A stretch of 64,000 nt of DNA from Holdemanella porci (GTDB taxonomy: Bacteria > Bacillota_I > Bacilli_A > Erysipelotrichales > Erysipelotrichaceae). Position 1 is the first letter of the stretch; every line of letters begins with the position of its first letter. Below the pieces are notes generated by a model. The model had not been told where the DNA came from, made no database searches, and saw only the letters and a list, made by a program, of their open reading frames with translations. The position numbers and the translations under genes are program-made. Positions 43,956 to 53,207 of the stretch are shown here, in pieces. Location of the stretch: positions 1 through 64,000 of the forward strand of contig NZ_JAHQVB010000001.1 in the NCBI RefSeq assembly GCF_019052655.1, in the 5' to 3' direction.

Positions 43956-45569
43956 CTAGTCATCATAGTATTCATCATATTCTTCGTAGTCAACATCATC
44001 GTCCCAGGCATTTTCATCTTCATATTCCTGTTCTTCGATTTCTGCTAACTCTTCATCCGAATAGATTGGTTTCATATCTTCATAGTTGAATTTTTTTACT
44101 TCAACTGGTTTCTTTTCTTCTTCAACCTTTTCTTTTTTAGGTTTAGAAACTTGAGGCTCTTCTTGTTTATTTGAAGCATCTGCCATAGATTCAAACTTAG
44201 AAGTATATTCCTTTACATCGGCAGCTGTCTTTTCTTTACGATTTTGTTTCGCAATACGAGCCAATTCTTCCATTTCATCGACTTCTTTTTCTTCAATTGT
44301 ATTTTCTTTTTCAAATAATGTATCTTGAGAATGTTCTTCAACAGCATCCACTTCTTCATCTTCATAAGTAAAATCAGCTACATCGATGTTTTCAATATCT
44401 GCTTCATTTGACTTTAATTCTTCAATCTTCTGTTGTTGCTTATAAGCACGTTCTTTGGCTTTCTTTTCTTCATACTCTTCTTGCATTTTCGCACTAATAG
44501 CCATGTAATCAATACCCAATTCCTGCATTTCGCTTTCCGATTTGATATCGATCTTGTGATTTGTTAATTTTACAGCCAAACGCGCATTTTTACCACGCTT
44601 ACCAATTGCCAATGATAATTGATTATCTGGAACAACAACAATCAATCCGTCTTTTACATTTTCATTTGGAATCACCGCAACACCCACACTAGGGCTTAAT
44701 GCATTCGCAATTAACTCACTAATGTTGTCAGACCATTCGAAGATATCGATTTTTTCACCGTTCAATTCTTCAATAATTGTCTGTACACGACTTCCACGAG
44801 GACCAATACATGCTCCAATTGGGTCGATGTTTTCATTGTGTGAATAAACGGCAATCTTACATCTTTCACCAGGATCACGAGCAATGGCTTTAATTTCAAT
44901 AATTCCATTGTAGATTTCTGGAACTTCACGTTCGAATAAACGACGAACAAATACTGGAGTTGCACGAGACACTAAAACTTGAGCACCCTTTGTTTCTTTG
45001 TTGACTTCAGTAATCACAACTAATATGTTGTCGCCTTCCTTATAATGTTCTGTTGGAATCTGAGCTGATTTTTTCATCATCGCAAATGTTTTACCAATAT
45101 TTACAATGACGAATTTTTCTTCAACTGTTTCAATCGTTCCTAAAACCATTTCATCGACTTTGTCACAATATTCTTCGTAAACCAATGCTTTTTCAGCTTC
45201 ACGAATCTTTTGTTTCATTACGTTTTTGGCAAGTACAACAGCCGCACGATCAAAATCCGTAAAATCTACTTCTTCTCCAACCATATCACCTAATTGAATG
45301 TTTGGATTTTCTTTTTGAGCTTCTTCCAGTTCGATTTCTAATTCATCATCTTCCACTTCTTCAACAACCATACGCTCGTGATAAATGTGAATCGTTCCAT
45401 CCTCAACATCCACACGAACATAAGCATCTGGAATTTCGATGTGTTTGCGGTAAGCCTTTGTCAAAGCTTCTTTTAAAGCATCTTCAACAATTTCTTTCGT
45501 TAATTGACGATCTGTTTCAATGCCCTGTAGAGCTTTTGCTAAATCTGCAACTTTAATTTTTGGTTTCAT
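43956..45569 (-). CDS. nusA: NusA with long acidic C-terminal extension
   Basis: A 537-residue NusA. The first about 350 residues hold the N-terminal RNAP-binding domain, S1 and two KH domains (DPIGACIGPRGSRVQTI, LAIGKRGKNARLA). Bacillus NusA stops near 370, but here about 170 more residues follow, rich in Glu, Asp and Lys and probably disordered, ending in a D/E/Y run (DDVDYEEYDEYYDD). It lacks recognisable AR repeats of E. coli NusA. Role of the tail unknown. Confidence 0.94.
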   Translation of the reverse strand: MKPKIKVADLAKALQGIETDRQLTKEIVEDALKEALTKAYRKHIEIPDAYVRVDVEDGTIHIYHERMVVEEVEDDELEIELEEAQKENPNIQLGDMVGEEVDFTDFDRAAVVLAKNVMKQKIREAEKALVYEEYCDKVDEMVLGTIETVEEKFVIVNIGKTFAMMKKSAQIPTEHYKEGDNILVVITEVNKETKGAQVLVSRATPVFVRRLFEREVPEIYNGIIEIKAIARDPGERCKIAVYSHNENIDPIGACIGPRGSRVQTIIEELNGEKIDIFEWSDNISELIANALSPSVGVAVIPNENVKDGLIVVVPDNQLSLAIGKRGKNARLAVKLTNHKIDIKSESEMQELGIDYMAISAKMQEEYEEKKAKERAYKQQQKIEELKSNEADIENIDVADFTYEDEEVDAVEEHSQDTLFEKENTIEEKEVDEMEELARIAKQNRKEKTAADVKEYTSKFESMADASNKQEEPQVSKPKKEKVEEEKKPVEVKKFNYEDMKPIYSDEELAEIEEQEYEDENAWDDDVDYEEYDEYYDD

Positions 45570-45579
45570 CTTTTTTCTC

Positions 45580-46038
45580 CTATACCTTTACAGCCGTCAT
45601 AATCAGCTGAATGTTACTCTTTTCAATAGTGATCTTCTTAGTTCTTGTTTTATCACGATATGAAATCGTTACATCATTTTCTGTAGCTTCAATTAGATCA
45701 CCGATGACTTGATCTAAGCCTTGTTTTGGATCTTTCATTTTGACAAAAACATATTTGCCAACTGCTCTTTGAATTTCTTCATCCGTACGAAGCTCTCTTT
45801 CCGCTCCTGGCGAACAAACTTCAAGCATGTATTCTTTGGCATACCAGTCTTTTTCATCAAGCATTGTGCCAATCGCATCTGAGCAAGTTGCACAAGTATC
45901 CAAATCCATTGTACCGTCTTCTTTTTCAACCGAAACTCTTAATAATGGTGTACCTTGATTTGTAATCCATTCTAATTCATACAAATGGCATCCATTGTCA
46001 TTAAGAACTTCTTCAATCCATTCTTTAAGATTGTCCAT
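45580..46038 (-). CDS. rimP: Ribosome maturation factor RimP
   Basis: A 152-residue protein needed for 30S assembly. It reads CHLYELEWITNQGTPLLRVSVE, then VCSPGAERELRTDEE. ATG 46038 has AAGGAG six bases upstream; the open frame continues 32 codons into the leader but this part is not RimP-like. First gene of rimP-nusA-rnpM-rplGA-infB-rbfA. Confidence 0.94.
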   Translation of the reverse strand: MDNLKEWIEEVLNDNGCHLYELEWITNQGTPLLRVSVEKEDGTMDLDTCATCSDAIGTMLDEKDWYAKEYMLEVCSPGAERELRTDEEIQRAVGKYVFVKMKDPKQGLDQVIGDLIEATENDVTISYRDKTRTKKITIEKSNIQLIMTAVKV

Positions 46039-46063
46039 ACATTTCTCCTTAGTAGCAAAATAT

Positions 46064-46087
46064 AAGGAGTGGTACAACCCACTCCTT
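46064..46087 (-). other. Hairpin in the rimP-nusA leader
   Basis: A 9-bp perfect stem AAGGAGTGG/CCACTCCTT, 6-nt loop, then UAUUUUG. It lies within the 60-nt leader. The first arm contains a ribosome-site-like AAGGAG. It may be an attenuator or a site for autoregulation. Confidence 0.6.
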
Positions 46088-46105
46088 GAATTTCTATACA
46101 ATTTA

Positions 46106-46134
46106 TTTATAGCACAAAAAAGCTTTTTTTGCAA
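46106..46134 (-). promoter_or_regulatory. Promoter of rimP-nusA-infB
   Basis: TTGCAA (46129-46134), 17 bp, TATAAA (46106-46111), with TGC directly upstream of the -10 (extended -10). It starts right at the gmk stop codon. Confidence 0.8.
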
Positions 46135-46713
46135 CTATTTGTTTTCTTCAAGCTCAACATGACGAAGAATAATCGTCTTGATTAGCTCAGCTGCAAGCTT
46201 TGGATCATCATTACATACAATATATTTGTATTGTGATACCATTTTCATTTCATTGCTAGCCTTGGCAAGACGTTGTTGAATGATTTCTTCAGGCTCAGTG
46301 CTACGACCACGAATACGTCTTTCCAATTCCTCCATTGAAGGTGGAATAATAAAGATAGAAATCGCATCCGGACACTTTTCCTGGACTTGAATCGCTCCCT
46401 GCACTTCAATTTCCAATAAGACATTCTTTCCTTCATCGCGCAAGCGATTGACTTCCTTTAAAGGTGTTCCATAATAGTTTCCGACAAACTCGGCCCACTC
46501 TAAAAGTCCACCTTCTTGAATGGCTTTTTCAAAATCTTCACGTGTTGAGAAGAAATAATCTCTTCCATCCACTTCTCCAGCACGTGGTTTACGTGTTGTC
46601 ATTGATGTGGAATACGCTAAATTTAGGCGTTCATCTGTTTCAAAATATTTTCGAATTGTCCCTTTACCAACACCACTAGGACCGCTCAAAATGATTAATA
46701 GACCTCTTTGCAT
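46135..46713 (-). CDS. gmk: Guanylate kinase
   Basis: A 192-residue kinase, GMP to GDP. Walker A GPSGVGKGTI is at about 10-19, then YSTSMTTRKPRAGEVDGRDYFF and the lid region. ATG 46713 is chosen: the in-frame ATG at 46743 overlaps the predicted -10 of the gmk promoter, so it cannot be in the mRNA. Confidence 0.95.
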   Translation of the reverse strand: MQRGLLIILSGPSGVGKGTIRKYFETDERLNLAYSTSMTTRKPRAGEVDGRDYFFSTREDFEKAIQEGGLLEWAEFVGNYYGTPLKEVNRLRDEGKNVLLEIEVQGAIQVQEKCPDAISIFIIPPSMEELERRIRGRSTEPEEIIQQRLAKASNEMKMVSQYKYIVCNDDPKLAAELIKTIILRHVELEENK

Positions 46714-46741
46714 GACAATCTTGCTCTCCCTCTTTTCATCC

Positions 46742-46770
46742 ATTTTACAAGTCCAAACCATGTGTGTCAA
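46742..46770 (-). promoter_or_regulatory. Promoter of gmk
   Basis: TTGACA (46765-46770), 17 bp, TAAAAT (46742-46747). Predicted start about 46735, leaving about 22 nt of leader with AGAGGGAG. This decides the gmk start codon. Confidence 0.8.
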
Positions 46771-46818
46771 ATTTAATTTAACTATGTTATAATTCTTATC
46801 AGACTAAGGAGGTCCACT

Positions 46819-48453
46819 ATGGCTATTGACGGATTATTTTTATACAATATTCAAGAAAAATTAAACGCATATACCCCATGTAAAATTGGTAAAATACAAA
46901 ATATCAGCGATGAAGAAATATTGATTCATCTACACACACGAAATGAAGGAAACCAAAAGCTTGTCATTAATGTACATTCCAACACAAACCGTGTATATAT
47001 CGCAAACTTTGTTCCTGGCATTCAACCAGAACCATCCAACTTTGTAATGGTCTTAAGAAAGCTCTGCTCACAAGCCATTGTCGAATCTTTTGAACAAGTT
47101 GGCTATGACCGCATTTTATGTTTACACTTATCTTGTCGCAATGAATTTCAAGACCTTGTGAAATACGATCTAAATATCGAACTCATGGGAAAATACGCCA
47201 ATATGATTTTAGTCAAAGATGGCGTAATTGTAGATGCATTAAAACGGATTCCTGTATATGAAAATGCCAAACGATTCATCCATCCAGGCGCAAAGTATGT
47301 AGCTCCTGCTCAACCGGAAAAGAAAAATCCGTTTGAGATTCAAGATATCGATTTAGATCAAAGTCTTGTTAAACAGATCTATGGCTTTTCACCATTACTA
47401 TCCAATGAATTTATGTATCGCATAAAAAACAACGAAAAATACATCAATATATTAAATGAACTTATTACTTCTAACACTTTATATATCTATCAAAAAGATT
47501 TTCATTGTATTGAACTCAAACATTTAAATGAACAACCAAATACCTATACGATCATGGAAGGGCTAAATCATTTATATGAAGAAGATGAACAAAAAAAGCG
47601 GATCAAAGAACAATATGGCGATATTATTCGTACTGTAGAAAAGGAAAAATTGAAACAAACAAAAAAGCTTCCAAAGCTAGAACAAGCCTTAGAAGATGGA
47701 AAAGACTATCATAAATATCAAGAATATGGTGATTTGATCTTTGCGTATATGTACCAGATTCAAAAAGAAAAAACAATTGTATTACCTTCTTTTGAAACCA
47801 ATGAAGATGTAACAATTCCAATTGATATGCGTTACGATCTAAAAACAAATGCGAATAAATATTATCAGAAATATCATAAGATGAAACGTAGTTTAGTGAT
47901 CTTAGAAGAACAAATTGAACAATGTAAACAAGATATTGAATACTATACACAACTCGAAGAACAGCTTCAATACTGCAGTGTCTTTGATGCTGGGGAAATT
48001 CGAGAGGAACTTGTTAAACAACGTGTATTGATGCCTAAAAAGGACAATAAACGTAAAAAGAAGAACAATAAGCCAAATGTCCTTCATTTAGAATTTGATG
48101 ATTGTGAAATCTATGTAGGTAAAAACAACATTCAAAATAACTATGTGACACACCAAGTCTCTAGAAAGAACGATTTATGGTTCCATGTGAAAGACTATCA
48201 CGGTTCGCACGTACTATTAAAGAGTGAAGACTTTACCGAACCACAAATTCGATTATGTGCAATGTTAGCCGCGTATTACTCAAAAGGTAAAGATTCAAGT
48301 TCCGTACCCGTAGATTATTGTTTGATCTCACAAATTAAAAAGGTACCTGGATCTAAGATTGGTTTTGTGACAATGAAATCCAATAAGACCATTTATATTG
48401 ACCCAGATGAAAATTATTTATTAGAAATCATTAAAAATCATCAAATAAAGTAA
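46819..48453 (+). CDS. rqcH: RqcH (Rqc2/NFACT family)
   Basis: A 544-residue NFACT protein. The NFACT-N domain has MGKYANMILV, a long coiled coil is in the middle (about 265-400), and the NFACT-R domain has NDLWFHVKDYHGSHVLLK. RqcH binds stalled 50S subunits and adds alanine tails to nascent chains. Older names: fibronectin-binding protein FbpA. GGAGG ribosome site; TGTTATAAT extended -10 at 46788-46796. Confidence 0.92.
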   Translation: MAIDGLFLYNIQEKLNAYTPCKIGKIQNISDEEILIHLHTRNEGNQKLVINVHSNTNRVYIANFVPGIQPEPSNFVMVLRKLCSQAIVESFEQVGYDRILCLHLSCRNEFQDLVKYDLNIELMGKYANMILVKDGVIVDALKRIPVYENAKRFIHPGAKYVAPAQPEKKNPFEIQDIDLDQSLVKQIYGFSPLLSNEFMYRIKNNEKYINILNELITSNTLYIYQKDFHCIELKHLNEQPNTYTIMEGLNHLYEEDEQKKRIKEQYGDIIRTVEKEKLKQTKKLPKLEQALEDGKDYHKYQEYGDLIFAYMYQIQKEKTIVLPSFETNEDVTIPIDMRYDLKTNANKYYQKYHKMKRSLVILEEQIEQCKQDIEYYTQLEEQLQYCSVFDAGEIREELVKQRVLMPKKDNKRKKKNNKPNVLHLEFDDCEIYVGKNNIQNNYVTHQVSRKNDLWFHVKDYHGSHVLLKSEDFTEPQIRLCAMLAAYYSKGKDSSSVPVDYCLISQIKKVPGSKIGFVTMKSNKTIYIDPDENYLLEIIKNHQIK

Positions 48454-48484
48454 AAGAGATGGAAAATTCCATCTCTTTCTTTTA
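48452..48484. terminator. Bidirectional terminator, rqcH/rnf
   Basis: A 10-bp stem AAAGAGATGG/CCATCTCTTT with a 6-nt loop. U-run on the plus strand; A-rich on the other side, so it also serves the rnf operon. Confidence 0.88.
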
Positions 48485-48790
48485 TCCTTTTACTTCGACT
48501 GTAGAACCATCAGGACCCGGTGTGTTTTTCAAGTAATCAATGATTTCTTGACGCTTCTCCGCTTTACAAGGCTTACATGCGATATGATCCATATCACCTG
48601 TTACCAAGGCTTCAGCCATACCACTACATCCAGGGAATCCACAACCTCCACAGTTATATCCAGGTAGTAATGATGTTACTTTTTCTACACGTACATCTGC
48701 TTCTACTTTTAAATATTTGTCGGCAACACCTAAACCTAAGCCAAGTACTGCACCAAGTACAAGCATCATAATTACGGCTACGATTACCAT
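48482..48790 (-). CDS. rnfB: Minimal RnfB (N-terminal and Fe-S domain only)
   Basis: A 102-residue protein with one TM helix (about 3-22) and the RnfB Fe-S motif: C47-x2-C50-x4-C55-x16-C72, plus C75. Normal RnfB is nearly two to three times longer and has two further [4Fe-4S] ferredoxin-type clusters after this domain. Here the frame ends at PGPDGSTVEVKG and a terminator follows directly, so nothing was lost to a frameshift in this window. It is the last gene of the rnf operon. Either electrons enter differently or another protein replaces the missing domain. Confidence 0.88.
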   Translation of the reverse strand: MVIVAVIMMLVLGAVLGLGLGVADKYLKVEADVRVEKVTSLLPGYNCGGCGFPGCSGMAEALVTGDMDHIACKPCKAEKRQEIIDYLKNTPGPDGSTVEVKG

Positions 48791-48792
48791 AT

Positions 48793-48975
48793 TTATTCTC
48801 CCTTCACTTGATTGTGAGCTGGATTGTTTGTACAGGCATAATCCTTACATCCATCACAATCCGCTTTTAAATCTTCACACCCTTCAGGTTTGGGTGTTTT
48901 TTTATTCATTAAGTACAAAACAATATAGATAGCGACTAATGCGCCAAAGAACAATATTGCCAATAAGTATTTCAT
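48793..48975 (-). CDS. Small Cys-rich membrane protein of the rnf operon
   Basis: A 60-residue protein: one TM helix (about 3-23), then a cytoplasmic-looking tail with four cysteines C33-x6-C40-x2-C43-x4-C48, enough for one metal or Fe-S centre. It resembles the short FeoB-associated Cys-rich proteins in form. ATG 48975 overlaps the rnfA stop (TAATG), and rnfB starts 2 nt after its stop, so it is made together with Rnf subunits. Probably an accessory subunit of this Rnf complex; no family known to me. Confidence 0.7.
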   Translation of the reverse strand: MKYLLAILFFGALVAIYIVLYLMNKKTPKPEGCEDLKADCDGCKDYACTNNPAHNQVKGE

Positions 48976-49550
48976 TATACAATTCCTGTAAAGCAAGAGA
49001 AAGCCATAGCCATGATGGCAGCCACAATCAATGCGATTGGATTCCCAACAAAGGCATTTGGAACTTCACTTTGTTCTAGTCTTTCACGAATTGTAGAGAA
49101 AATGAATAATACAAGGGCAAATCCTAATGGAGTACCGATTGAGTATACTAACATTTGTGCAAAATTATAACTACTAGAAATATTTACTAAACATACATTT
49201 AAAACAACACAGTTTGTCGTAATCAATGGTAAGTAAACACCTAATGATTTATAAAGTGCTGGACTTGTCTTTTTAATGAACATTTCTGTTAATTGAACTA
49301 AAGAAGCGATTACCAAGATAAATGTAATCAAATCCATAAATTCAAGTTGTAAAGGTACAAGTACTAAATAATAAAGTGCATATGTAACAAGTGCTGCAAC
49401 AACGATAACGAAGACAACGGCAACACCCATACCGATTGCTGAGCTTTTCTTTTTAGAAACACCCATGAATGGGCACATACCTAAGAATTGAGTTAAGATA
49501 ACGTTGTTAACTAAAACACTCGTTACTAAAAGTGCCATTAATTCACCCAT
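48975..49550 (-). CDS. rnfA: Rnf complex subunit RnfA
   Basis: A 191-residue membrane protein with six predicted TM helices. Opens with LVNNVILTQFLGMCPFMGVSKK, the conserved half-motif with a Cys that binds, together with RnfE, the membrane Fe-S centre. Second motif LITTNCVVLNVCL. Pairs with RnfE in ion-translocating core. Confidence 0.94.
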   Translation of the reverse strand: MGELMALLVTSVLVNNVILTQFLGMCPFMGVSKKKSSAIGMGVAVVFVIVVAALVTYALYYLVLVPLQLEFMDLITFILVIASLVQLTEMFIKKTSPALYKSLGVYLPLITTNCVVLNVCLVNISSSYNFAQMLVYSIGTPLGFALVLFIFSTIRERLEQSEVPNAFVGNPIALIVAAIMAMAFSCFTGIV

Positions 49551-49551
49551 C

Positions 49552-50211
49552 TTACTTTTCCTCCTTCGCTGCAGCCTCTTCTTTTGCTGTTACATGTTGT
49601 TTATAAGCACCAACAGCAGCGGCTAAAACCGCAAATGTAATGAAGGCTCCAACACTAGATCCAAAGATACTCACTGTGAAGTCTTCGGGAATAATGTGTA
49701 AGTTTAACCAAACTTGCGCTTCGTTAAATGGATTTACCACTTTGATTCCACCTGTTGAAATCAATTCACGAATAAATGACATCGCTAATACTGCTAGAGT
49801 ATATCCTAGACCCATTCCTAAACCATCAAGAGCTGAATCTAAAACACCGTTTTTACTTGCGAAAGCTTCTGCACGCCCCAAGATGATACAGTTAACTACA
49901 ATCAACGGAATGAATACACCTAAACTTGTATTTAAACTTGGCGCATAGGCTTGAATCAACATTTGAATGATTTTTACCAATGTGGCGATGATGACAATAT
50001 AAACGGGAATACGAATTTCATCTGGCGTAATTTTACGAACACATGAAATAATCACGTTGGACATGATTAATACGATAATAACACTAACACCCATACCAAT
50101 CGCATTGTTTACAGTTGTAGTGATGGCTAGTGTTGAACAAATTCCTAAGAACAATGAGAATACTGGGTTATCTTTTATTAAACCCGCTTTAAAGTTTTCA
50201 AAACGATTCAT
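49552..50211 (-). CDS. rnfE: Rnf complex subunit RnfE
   Basis: A 219-residue membrane protein, homologous to RnfA with inverted topology. Conserved NPVFSLFLGICSTLAITT near the N-terminus and LIVVNCIILGRAEAFA. Ends in a short charged tail (TAKEEAAAKEEK). Confidence 0.94.
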   Translation of the reverse strand: MNRFENFKAGLIKDNPVFSLFLGICSTLAITTTVNNAIGMGVSVIIVLIMSNVIISCVRKITPDEIRIPVYIVIIATLVKIIQMLIQAYAPSLNTSLGVFIPLIVVNCIILGRAEAFASKNGVLDSALDGLGMGLGYTLAVLAMSFIRELISTGGIKVVNPFNEAQVWLNLHIIPEDFTVSIFGSSVGAFITFAVLAAAVGAYKQHVTAKEEAAAKEEK

Positions 50212-50224
50212 CTAGATAACCTCC

Positions 50225-50734
50225 TTACTTTAATGTATCGACAAGTTTTGCCGCTTCATGAATACCACTAACAACAGGACCAGAAGAAACAGTCGCACCA
50301 GAAATTGTATCCAATTCACCAGTCGCATTTTTTCCTTCTAGAGATTTCTTAAATGGAGCTTCTGTTACTTTCGAACCTAAGCCCTTAGTATCTCCATTGC
50401 TGATGGCATTGTATTTGTCGATTTTCTTACTGTCTTTATCAATAGAAACTAAGAATACTGTTCCTTCTTTATATCCACTTACACTCATGTTAAAGATATA
50501 AACGTTTTTATATTCATAAACCTTTTGAACTGTATTAGAATCCAATGTTGCATCGACCACTTTAAAATCATTTGCGTTCGCATCTGGATACATAGCTAAT
50601 AATGATTCTTTTTCTTGTTTTTCATTATTTGCAGCAATAACAGGGGCAGTCATTTGATTCGCAAATGCCAAGGCACCACCTGCAACGGCTGAAACAATAG
50701 CCAAGAATAAACCTAAATGTACGATCTTGTTCAT
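50225..50734 (-). CDS. rnfG: Rnf complex subunit RnfG (flavoprotein)
   Basis: A 169-residue protein with an N-terminal TM helix (about 5-25) and an external FMN-binding domain. The flavinylation motif is SGAT at 145-148, so FMN is attached covalently to T148 by ApbE. Shorter than proteobacterial RnfG. Overlaps rnfD by 4 nt. Confidence 0.93.
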   Translation of the reverse strand: MNKIVHLGLFLAIVSAVAGGALAFANQMTAPVIAANNEKQEKESLLAMYPDANANDFKVVDATLDSNTVQKVYEYKNVYIFNMSVSGYKEGTVFLVSIDKDSKKIDKYNAISNGDTKGLGSKVTEAPFKKSLEGKNATGELDTISGATVSSGPVVSGIHEAAKLVDTLK

Positions 50735-51873
50735 AGTGTTACCTCCACTGTTTCAACAACAGCTGCAGTTTCAGGAACAGCATCTACCTTTTGAATGGAA
50801 CTAGCTGCATAGAAGCTTATAGCTAAACCAATCAAAGCTAGACATGCACAAACAATTCTTGATTTTTTTACCAATTCCAATTGTTTTCCATCGAAATAAG
50901 ATTCGATCCAAGGTGTAAACATATTCATCAATAAGATGGAATATAAGCATCCTTCTGGAAGATTTGCTTTTAAACGAACTAAAGTTGTTAAAATTGCTGC
51001 ACCCATCGCAAATACAACACGACCACTTGCACTTGTTGGACTAGTGACTGGATCTGTCAACATAAATACAGCACCAAAAATAACACCACCAGTTAATAAG
51101 TGTAATAATGGATACCAAATAACAGCTGGAATTCCATGGTATGAATCAATGCCTGTAATAGCCGCTACAACGGCTGTTAATACAAAGATTGTCCCTAAAT
51201 AAACAACGGGAACTCTCCAATCAATAATTTGACGAACCGCAAGTAGTACACCAATAATCAAAATCAAGATTGAGAATGTTTCACCAATAGATCCAGGATA
51301 TGTACCTAAAGCTAGACCTGCAAAGCCTCCATATTGAGACAAGAATGAATCCAATACAGTTGCATTGCTTGGTAACCAATGGTATGTGCTCGCAATCACT
51401 GTTGTTGGTGTTGCTTGTGAAATTAGGCCGACACTCACACCTGTAAAAGCTTGTAGAATCACAGCACGTCCTACAGCTGCAGGGTTAAAGATGTTTTGTC
51501 CAAAACCACCAAATAATAATTTCGCAAGTACAATTGCGAATACTGTCGCAATAATAACTGCATAACAAGACATATTCACAGGTACCATTAAAGTTAAAAT
51601 GATAGCTGTTACCCATCCAAATGAGCTCTTTAAGAAAGTTTTAACATCTTTCTTCATAATCTTTGCGAAAATGGATTCGCAAACGAATGTAGTAATTAAA
51701 GAACAAGCTAATAAAAGAACACAATGTAAAGCAGCACTAGCTCCCCATGCAGAGGCATAGTAAATAACGGCTGCTGCAAACACAACAAGTAAACTTAAAG
51801 ATAATTCTTTCATGATACGTTGTGTTGACAAGTTATTCTTAATGCTTGGACTTACATGAAAAGTAAATTTCAT
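50731..51873 (-). CDS. rnfD: Rnf complex subunit RnfD (flavoprotein)
   Basis: A 380-residue integral membrane protein with about nine TM helices. The likely flavinylation site is SQAT at 152-155 (T155), fitting the ApbE rule S/T-x-A-T. Conserved NIFNPAAVGRAV and TDPVTSPTSASGR. Between rnfC and rnfG, the usual order. Confidence 0.92.
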   Translation of the reverse strand: MKFTFHVSPSIKNNLSTQRIMKELSLSLLVVFAAAVIYYASAWGASAALHCVLLLACSLITTFVCESIFAKIMKKDVKTFLKSSFGWVTAIILTLMVPVNMSCYAVIIATVFAIVLAKLLFGGFGQNIFNPAAVGRAVILQAFTGVSVGLISQATPTTVIASTYHWLPSNATVLDSFLSQYGGFAGLALGTYPGSIGETFSILILIIGVLLAVRQIIDWRVPVVYLGTIFVLTAVVAAITGIDSYHGIPAVIWYPLLHLLTGGVIFGAVFMLTDPVTSPTSASGRVVFAMGAAILTTLVRLKANLPEGCLYSILLMNMFTPWIESYFDGKQLELVKKSRIVCACLALIGLAISFYAASSIQKVDAVPETAAVVETVEVTL

Positions 51874-51884
51874 TTGAATCCTCC

Positions 51885-53177
51885 CTACTTTTTCTTAAGC
51901 ATAACAATACGTTTTGCCTTACGAACATTTTCAGTTACATCGATATGAGATGGACAAATATATGTACACATTCCACATTCGATACAACTCATAACGCCAC
52001 GTTTTGACATTTCGTCAACGTCATTGGCTTTTAATGCAGCTGTAATTCTTACTGGCTGTAAACCACTTGGACAATGATCACTACATTTACCACAACGTAA
52101 ACATGCGATCGCATCATCGTTTGCAGCTGGAAGTACAGTTAATGCATTCATAGCACGATCAACGACGAACATATCATTGACAATGGTTTTACCCATCATA
52201 GGTCCACCTGAAATCAAGCGGACAGTATCTTGTGTATATCCACCACAAGCTTCGATGATTTCACTAACAGGCATACCAACTGGTACACATACGTTATGAG
52301 GATCTTTTACGCATTCACCACTAACCGTTAGATTCTTTTGTGTGATGGCTTCTCCTTTTTCAAAGGCTTTCGCAATCGCGATGGCACTTGAAGCATTTCC
52401 AATGATAGCACCCGCTTCTGCAGGTAATCCACCATATTCTTTATGTAATACTTCACGCACTAAAACACGTTCCCAACCCATTGGATACACATCAGGGACT
52501 GGACGAACCTCAACTCCAGCCGCATCTGTCAATACAGATTTTACTTTTTCAATTAAATCTGGGTGAGATTCTTTGATACAAATGTAAACCGTTTTGGCTT
52601 CAGCCATTTTCTTCATGATTTTTGCACCTGTAACTAAATCTTTGGCATCATCCATGACAGATCGGTAATCGGCTGTGATATATGGTTCACATTCAACGGC
52701 ATTGATCAATACATAATCAACTCCATCTGGTTTCATATATTTTACATAGGTTGGGAAACCAGCTCCACCTAAACCAACAATACCTGCATTCTTTACAAAA
52801 TCAACACACTCTTGGCGAGTAGCACTTTGCCAGTCTAATGGCGCAAAAGATTGAACTTTCGTTTGTTTAAAATCGCATTCAATCACCATGTGATTTTGTG
52901 GACGCAAAGAATTGTGCATACGCTTAACAATTCCTTTGTAAGTTCCAGAAACACTTGAATAAATTGGCACATAAAAACCTGACTTTGTTTCAGCCAGTTT
53001 TGTTCCAACCGATACAGTATCGCCCTCTTCGACAAGAATATCAAAGTCTAAAGTACGGCCTGCAACCAAAGGAATATAGACTTCCTTTTTAGGCATAAGA
53101 TGTAATAATTCAGACTTTTCTGTCAATTCTTTTTTACCAGGGATATGCTGTCTCATTGGTCCTAAAAATAGTGACAT
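51885..53177 (-). CDS. rnfC: Rnf complex subunit RnfC (NADH site)
   Basis: A 430-residue peripheral subunit. NADH/FMN fold with GLGGAGFPTYVKY (about 138-150), then two [4Fe-4S] motifs CLRCGKCSDHCP and CIECGMCTYICP near the C-terminus. Rnf oxidises ferredoxin, reduces NAD+ and pumps Na+ or H+. ATG 53177 fits the family start MSLFLGPMRQHIPG; an ATG six codons upstream overlaps the GGGAGG site. Confidence 0.94.
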   Translation of the reverse strand: MSLFLGPMRQHIPGKKELTEKSELLHLMPKKEVYIPLVAGRTLDFDILVEEGDTVSVGTKLAETKSGFYVPIYSSVSGTYKGIVKRMHNSLRPQNHMVIECDFKQTKVQSFAPLDWQSATRQECVDFVKNAGIVGLGGAGFPTYVKYMKPDGVDYVLINAVECEPYITADYRSVMDDAKDLVTGAKIMKKMAEAKTVYICIKESHPDLIEKVKSVLTDAAGVEVRPVPDVYPMGWERVLVREVLHKEYGGLPAEAGAIIGNASSAIAIAKAFEKGEAITQKNLTVSGECVKDPHNVCVPVGMPVSEIIEACGGYTQDTVRLISGGPMMGKTIVNDMFVVDRAMNALTVLPAANDDAIACLRCGKCSDHCPSGLQPVRITAALKANDVDEMSKRGVMSCIECGMCTYICPSHIDVTENVRKAKRIVMLKKK

Positions 53178-53207
53178 ATAAATCCTACCTCCCATTTATA
53201 CTTTTTA

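Noticed and set aside
48482..48790. Frameshift as cause of the short RnfB
   Set aside because: No Cys-rich ferredoxin-type sequence is found in any frame downstream; the terminator and the rqcH end follow at once.
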